From: Rufibacter radiotolerans
GTDB taxonomy: Bacteria > Bacteroidota > Bacteroidia > Cytophagales > Hymenobacteraceae
Assembly (NCBI RefSeq): GCF_001078055.1
Contig: NZ_CP010777.1
Span: forward strand, 2,130,408-2,194,407
Length of the DNA stretch: 64,000 nt
Reading direction: 5' to 3'
Shown: one piece after another, positions 62,168 through 64,000 of the stretch
How positions within the stretch are numbered: the stretch's first letter is position 1
How the letters are laid out: every line of letters starts with the position of its first letter
Made by a program: the position numbers and the translations under genes
Notes under the pieces: model-generated
Told to the model about the DNA's origin: nothing
Databases searched by the model: none
Seen by the model: the letters and a program-made list of their open reading frames with translations, nothing else

Positions 62168-62419
62168 TCAAGGCTTGACTGGTGCCTTAGATGCGTTTTC
62201 ATATTGGTCCAGGCAATTGCTTAGCGGCTGACAGTTTTGATGGATGCAATCACAGAAATCATAGCACGCCCCAGGGTTATCGCTCTCGGCACATTGGGCT
62301 CTGCAATCTTTTAATGAGTTACGGGGCATCAGTTCACAGCCTGAGGTAAAAAGAAGACCTGCCATAAAGGCCAAGCCTACTTTTTTTAATTTCCTTTTAG
62401 GGTTCATACAGACATTCAT
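62168..62419 (-). CDS. Small cysteine-rich lipoprotein
   Basis: 83 residues, possibly starting at the second ATG (residue 5). Signal peptide with lipobox LFTSGC (Cys28), then seven Cys in about 30 residues (39, 43, 52, 56, 58, 63, 69), a C-x3-C ... C-x3-C-x-C spacing that suggests two to three disulfides or metal ligands. No family recognised. Same strand as its small-membrane-protein neighbours. Confidence 0.65.
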   Translation of the reverse strand: MNVCMNPKRKLKKVGLAFMAGLLFTSGCELMPRNSLKDCRAQCAESDNPGACYDFCDCIHQNCQPLSNCLDQYENASKAPVKP

Positions 62420-62482
62420 GGTTAGGTAATCGTTAGGTACGACTTGTCGAACTTGATTTTCTATTTCTTACAGATAGCAAAA

Positions 62483-62944
62483 TCAGTTGAGGTACACGTC
62501 CCTTTGCTCCCACGGGAAAATGAATTTCAGCTTGTGGTAATCCCAGCAGAGCAGGTACAAATTAGCCAAGACTATGAGGGGTGCTGAGAGAAAAGATCCC
62601 TCAAAACGAACCGCCCAAGACAATACCAAAATGTTTAAGATGATTGGGAAATAAATAACGGCGCCCAAGGTAGCCGTCCGCGGAATCAGCAGGAAGATGG
62701 CTGCGGTCATCTGCATGATCCCAATGGAGGTGTAATAGTAGCCGGTGCGGTGCAAGGCTTCCAGGTAATGCCCCATAGGGTGGCAGACCGCCAGATCTGT
62801 GAACCGTTCCCCGTTCACTTTCACAAAGCCGGAAGGTAAAAATCCCATGGCCAAGGCCACGCGGTTAAAGATCGCAAAGTCCCGGAGCCACCTATTTTTC
62901 CGGGCTTTAAAATGTACCTTGCTAAGAGTTGAAGAGATAGACAT
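62483..62944 (-). CDS. DoxX-like membrane protein
   Basis: 153 residues with four predicted membrane helices (FNRVALAMGFLPSGFVKVNGE in the first part, MQMTAAIFLLIPRTATLGAVIYFPIILNI spread over about 77-105). The pattern of the first helix and its polar residues resembles DoxX/DoxD-type proteins. Function unknown. Six bases separate it from the upstream gene, so they form an operon. Confidence 0.7.
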   Translation of the reverse strand: MSISSTLSKVHFKARKNRWLRDFAIFNRVALAMGFLPSGFVKVNGERFTDLAVCHPMGHYLEALHRTGYYYTSIGIMQMTAAIFLLIPRTATLGAVIYFPIILNILVLSWAVRFEGSFLSAPLIVLANLYLLCWDYHKLKFIFPWEQRDVYLN

Positions 62945-62950
62945 ACCTGG

Positions 62951-64000
62951 TTATTTAAACCCGAAAAGCACCGGGAAAAGAAACGTCACAATGAGGGTCC
63001 ACAGGAAGTAAATGGGAAGATAGATGGCAATGGCCTTCCCCACCTCTCCCAGATGAGCTTTCTTGGCAAGTACCCTGAATAACTGGGTTCCCACCAAGAG
63101 CAGATTTACCAGGATAAGCAGGTTCCCGCCCAATACCGCCAGCCGGTTAGGGGTAATCCCCCACTCAGATATGCGGAACAAGATAGCTGACAAGGCAATA
63201 CCGTTTACCACAATGGTGACCACCGACAGTAGGAAAAGGACCCAGATCTCGGCCTGGGTTTTAGAGGCATTGGAAGTCTCAGCCACCGAGAAAAAGATAA
63301 TGGCCATTACGCCTATTAACAAGGCATTGAACATCAAGAGAAACTCGCGGTCATTGAAAGGGTCCATGCCCGAATACACCATGGCCACGAGGTAAATCAC
63401 GAGCATCACCAGCACCAACGGACTGAAAATTCTGGCGATAACCGGAGACACCTTTCCTACTAACTGCGGGTTGGTTTGGGTGAGGTAGGTTCCGACAATA
63501 GGCACCGCGGCCATACCCATAATGACCACATACTCAAAATAGAACTTCTCAATGTGGAAGCCAATCAATAAGAAAAGACCTATGGTGAGCCCAGTCATGA
63601 TTCCGCCGGAAATAAGGATTAGGGCAGTCATGACGGCCAGGTCGCCGTTGTAGCGTAAAAAGTAAAGGCGTTTAGGATAGTCTCTCAGATTATTGCCTAC
63701 AAAAGAAGCACCTAACAAAACCCACAACAGCAAGGGCAGATGAATGCAGGCCAAAATCAGGGTGTCACTGTTATTGGTGCCAGGCAACACATTGATGTAG
63801 ACCAATGAAAGGGCCATAATACCCCCAATCAGGGCTAGCTTCTTAAGTTGCAGGTTGTTTTTCCAGGCGAAATAGGCCGTGAGGAGCGGCAGGAAAATGA
63901 AGCCAATGTTTCTGGGGTAGAAATACTCCGGGTTTAGGGAGAAAATGGCTGGTATTTTAGCAATCAACCCGGCCAGGAGGGCTGCCAACCCCACGTACAA
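62951..64000 (-). CDS. Polytopic membrane protein (DUF4153-like), 5' truncated
   Basis: At least 349 residues, cut by the window edge (the N-terminus is missing). Ten or more hydrophobic helices; the DREFLLMFNALLIGVMAIIF, GITPNRLAVLGGNLL and IAIYLPIYFLWTLIV segments, with short loops, resemble Bacteroidota DUF4153 proteins. Co-transcribed with the DoxX-like gene. Family assignment uncertain. Confidence 0.6.
   Translation of the reverse strand: MYVGLAALLAGLIAKIPAIFSLNPEYFYPRNIGFIFLPLLTAYFAWKNNLQLKKLALIGGIMALSLVYINVLPGTNNSDTLILACIHLPLLLWVLLGASFVGNNLRDYPKRLYFLRYNGDLAVMTALILISGGIMTGLTIGLFLLIGFHIEKFYFEYVVIMGMAAVPIVGTYLTQTNPQLVGKVSPVIARIFSPLVLVMLVIYLVAMVYSGMDPFNDREFLLMFNALLIGVMAIIFFSVAETSNASKTQAEIWVLFLLSVVTIVVNGIALSAILFRISEWGITPNRLAVLGGNLLILVNLLLVGTQLFRVLAKKAHLGEVGKAIAIYLPIYFLWTLIVTFLFPVLFGFK

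Overview
The window looks like chromosomal DNA of a gliding-type member of the Bacteroidota, most likely order Cytophagales, family Hymenobacteraceae (Rufibacter/Pontibacter-like; the genus is inference). The evidence is a SusC/SusD/SusE operon, gliding genes gldA/gldF/gldG, a secreted glycosidase with a type IX secretion (T9SS) C-terminal domain, several TAnnTTTG-type -7 promoter boxes, and almost no Shine-Dalgarno sequences. I see no insertion sequence, phage, plasmid gene or CRISPR array. It is an ordinary-looking core/metabolic region with about 52 protein genes and one tRNA.

Layout. (1) 1-8.5 kb: a glucan-uptake locus transcribed leftwards (susC, susD, partial susE), a divergent LacI-family regulator and a secreted GH13 alpha-amylase. 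(2) 8.6-15.9 kb: a GNAT acetyltransferase, gldG, gldF, gldA and two short-chain dehydrogenases leftwards, then an MlaE/MlaF-type lipid ABC transporter rightwards. (3) 16-19.8 kb: a leftward run etfB-etfA-bifunctional nuclease-nucleoside transporter. (4) 19.9-27.1 kb: a TPR protein, a DtxR-family metalloregulator divergent from a TonB-dependent receptor with a shared operator-like palindrome, a HipA-like kinase/DUF3037 pair, a PhnA-domain protein, a beta-barrel protein and a ThuA lipoprotein. (5) 27.3-38.5 kb: a glycogen/alpha-glucan block with alternating orientation: T9SS-exported GH13 pullulanase/amylase-like enzyme, GH13 branching enzyme, GT4 glycosyltransferase, GH31 alpha-glucosidase and GT3 glycogen synthase. 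The branching enzyme and the GT3 synthase are of the type best known from eukaryotes. (6) 38.9-53.7 kb: housekeeping genes (thioesterase, cytochrome c, THUMP methyltransferase, sugar MFS transporter, murB, mutS2, TIGR02757, hydrolase, LysM/RlpA-like, DUF4905, kdsB, SUI1, lipid kinase, gap). (7) 53.9-64 kb: tRNA-Glu, zinc metallopeptidase, purL, sialate O-acetylesterase and a leftward run of small membrane/lipoproteins ending in a truncated polytopic membrane protein.

The starch/glycogen genes probably work as one programme. SusCDE and the secreted GH13 enzymes capture and cut alpha-glucan outside the cell, GH31 and GH13 enzymes finish its breakdown, an MFS sugar transporter may import the products, and GT3 plus the branching enzyme store glucose as glycogen. 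A palindrome built on AAATCGATTT occurs upstream of susC, just before lacI, and in the divergent promoter region of the pullulanase-like gene and the branching enzyme, which suggests a LacI-type regulon across 25 kb.

The most unusual non-coding signal is a family of about 20 intergenic palindromes. Their conserved core arms read YGTTTTRRGCCYGTTTT, with the T-run next to the loop rather than after the stem. Six copies have perfect arms of 16 to 31 bp, the outer arms differ from copy to copy yet stay self-complementary, and at least one copy is nested inside a canonical terminator. They are not ordinary rho-independent terminators and I know of no named family they belong to.
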